Below are positions 63,253 through 64,000 of a DNA stretch of 64,000 nucleotides, piece after piece. A program made the translations under genes and the position numbers. Source of the DNA: Streptomyces flavofungini (GTDB lineage: Bacteria > Actinomycetota > Actinomycetes > Streptomycetales > Streptomycetaceae); the NCBI RefSeq assembly GCF_030388665.1, contig NZ_CP128846.1:2108001-2172000 (forward strand), read 5' to 3'. The notes beneath the pieces are model-generated. The model saw only the letters and a list, made by a program, of their open reading frames with translations. It was not told the DNA's origin and did not search any database. Within the stretch, counting starts at the first letter, position 1, and each line of letters begins with the position of its first letter.

Positions 63253-64000
63253 CTAAGTGAAGGCGGGTGCGGCGGTGGGGAGGGTCTCGTCCAAAAGGGT
63301 TGAATCCCCCATCTCGCTGAGCGCGAGGGCGAGCGCCCCCAGGACCTCGGCACGCGAGCCAAGTGCCCCCGGAAGCACGGAGAGTTGACGGGCCGCGCTG
63401 GGGATGGCGTAGCGCCCCACGGACTCCCTGATCGGCGCGAGGACCAGCTCCCCGGCCTCGGCGAGGGCACCACCGAGGACGACCCTGCTGGGGTTGAGGA
63501 GGTTGCACAGGTTCGCGACACCGCTGCCGATGTGCCGGCCGACGTCGGAGATCACCCGGCGGCAGCCCGGGTCCCCGTCGCGCGCGAGGGCGACCACGCG
63601 CTCCATGGTCAGATCGGTGCCGTGGCTGGACTGGAGCAGCGGCAGGACGTACCGGGCGGCGGTGAAGGTCTCCAGGCAGCCGCGGTTGCCGCAGCGGCAG
63701 ACGGGGCCGGACTCATCCAGGGTGATATGCCCGATTTCTCCCGCTGTGCCGCCGGGCCCGCGGTAGATCCGGCCGCTGATCACCAGACCGGCGCCGACAC
63801 CGCTCGCGACCTTGATGTACGCGAGGTCCTTGACCCCGCGGCCGCCGCCCCACACCAGCTCGCCGAGCGCGCCCAGGTTGGCGTCGTTGTCGACGTGCAC
63901 GGGCACCCCGAGGCGCTCCTTGAGCTCCTCGGCGGGCTTGGTGCCCGCCCACCCCGGCAGGATCGCGGTGGAGCCGAGCGTGCCGGACTCCACGTCGATG
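63253..64000 (-). CDS. rok7B7: ROK-family transcriptional regulator, C-terminal part (start beyond window)
   Basis: The last ~249 residues are present; the frame is open to the right edge, so the N-terminal winged helix is outside. VHVDNDANLGALGE and YIKVASGVGAGLVISGRIYRG are sugar-kinase-fold segments. GEIGHITL and CRCGNRGCLETF form the zinc site. By position beside xylFGH it corresponds to SCO6008 (Rok7B7), reported to affect xylose transport, carbon catabolite control and antibiotic production. Symbol is given from synteny, not proof. Confidence 0.85.
   Translation of the reverse strand, partial: IDVESGTLGSTAILPGWAGTKPAEELKERLGVPVHVDNDANLGALGELVWGGGRGVKDLAYIKVASGVGAGLVISGRIYRGPGGTAGEIGHITLDESGPVCRCGNRGCLETFTAARYVLPLLQSSHGTDLTMERVVALARDGDPGCRRVISDVGRHIGSGVANLCNLLNPSRVVLGGALAEAGELVLAPIRESVGRYAIPSAARQLSVLPGALGSRAEVLGALALALSEMGDSTLLDETLPTAAPAFT

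Overview
The window is very GC-rich, codes densely, uses many GTG starts and carries Gram-positive ABC, heme and isoprenoid genes. This is typical of a Streptomyces chromosome. From memory, the gene order matches the S. coelicolor core around SCO6008 to SCO6060 (ROK regulator, xylose ABC genes, dxs, permease, fadB/fadA, RNase D, response regulator, hemE, hemY, hemQ, a DUF692 locus, murC/msrB). No rRNA, tRNA, CRISPR array or insertion sequence was recognised.

Left part (1-10 kb): the 3' end of a cytochrome P450; a DUF1266 protein; a STAND (NB-ARC) ATPase whose N-terminus carries a short amyloid-like signalling motif; a CDP-glycerol-transferase-like protein with an overlapping small gene; and a large SARP/NB-ARC/TPR regulator of the AfsR type with a rare TTA codon. 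A 29-codon Trp-rich ORF lies on the opposite strand at the regulator's 3' end.

10-23.5 kb: mostly housekeeping and small conserved genes: a zinc-ribbon membrane protein, msrB, murC, a RibD-like reductase, zapE, a Tat-exported PhoX-type protein, a Phd/PIN toxin-antitoxin pair, a methyltransferase, a VOC protein, a polysaccharide deacetylase, an apparently decayed ABC transporter pair and a Pth2-type protein.

23.5-31 kb: lipoproteins and a conserved unit of two DUF4142 paralogues flanking a DUF692 (multinuclear iron oxygenase family) protein, followed by a TIGR04222-like membrane protein. A secreted tripeptidyl-aminopeptidase-type hydrolase and an RNHCP zinc protein follow.

31-45 kb: heme genes hemQ, hemY and hemE (the actinobacterial coproporphyrin route), a DUF4349 protein, a CoA-disulfide-reductase-like flavoprotein, DUF3000, an atypical LuxR-type response regulator, RNase D, and the fadA-fadB beta-oxidation operon.

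45-55.5 kb: a minus-strand locus resembling poly-gamma-glutamate synthesis: CapA-like lipoprotein, a HAMP-containing double-sensor membrane protein, CapB-like ligase with a long His/Gln/Pro/Tyr-rich tail, CapC-like membrane protein and an NlpC/P60 peptidase. A divergent lipoprotein shares a 23-bp promoter gap with capA.

55.5-64 kb: amino acid permease, dxs, and a xylFGH-type sugar ABC operon read away from a ROK repressor that runs off the right edge. Most convergent or tail-to-tail boundaries carry strong GC-rich hairpins without T-runs. Several genes look leaderless, with a TANNNT box 6-8 nt before the start codon.
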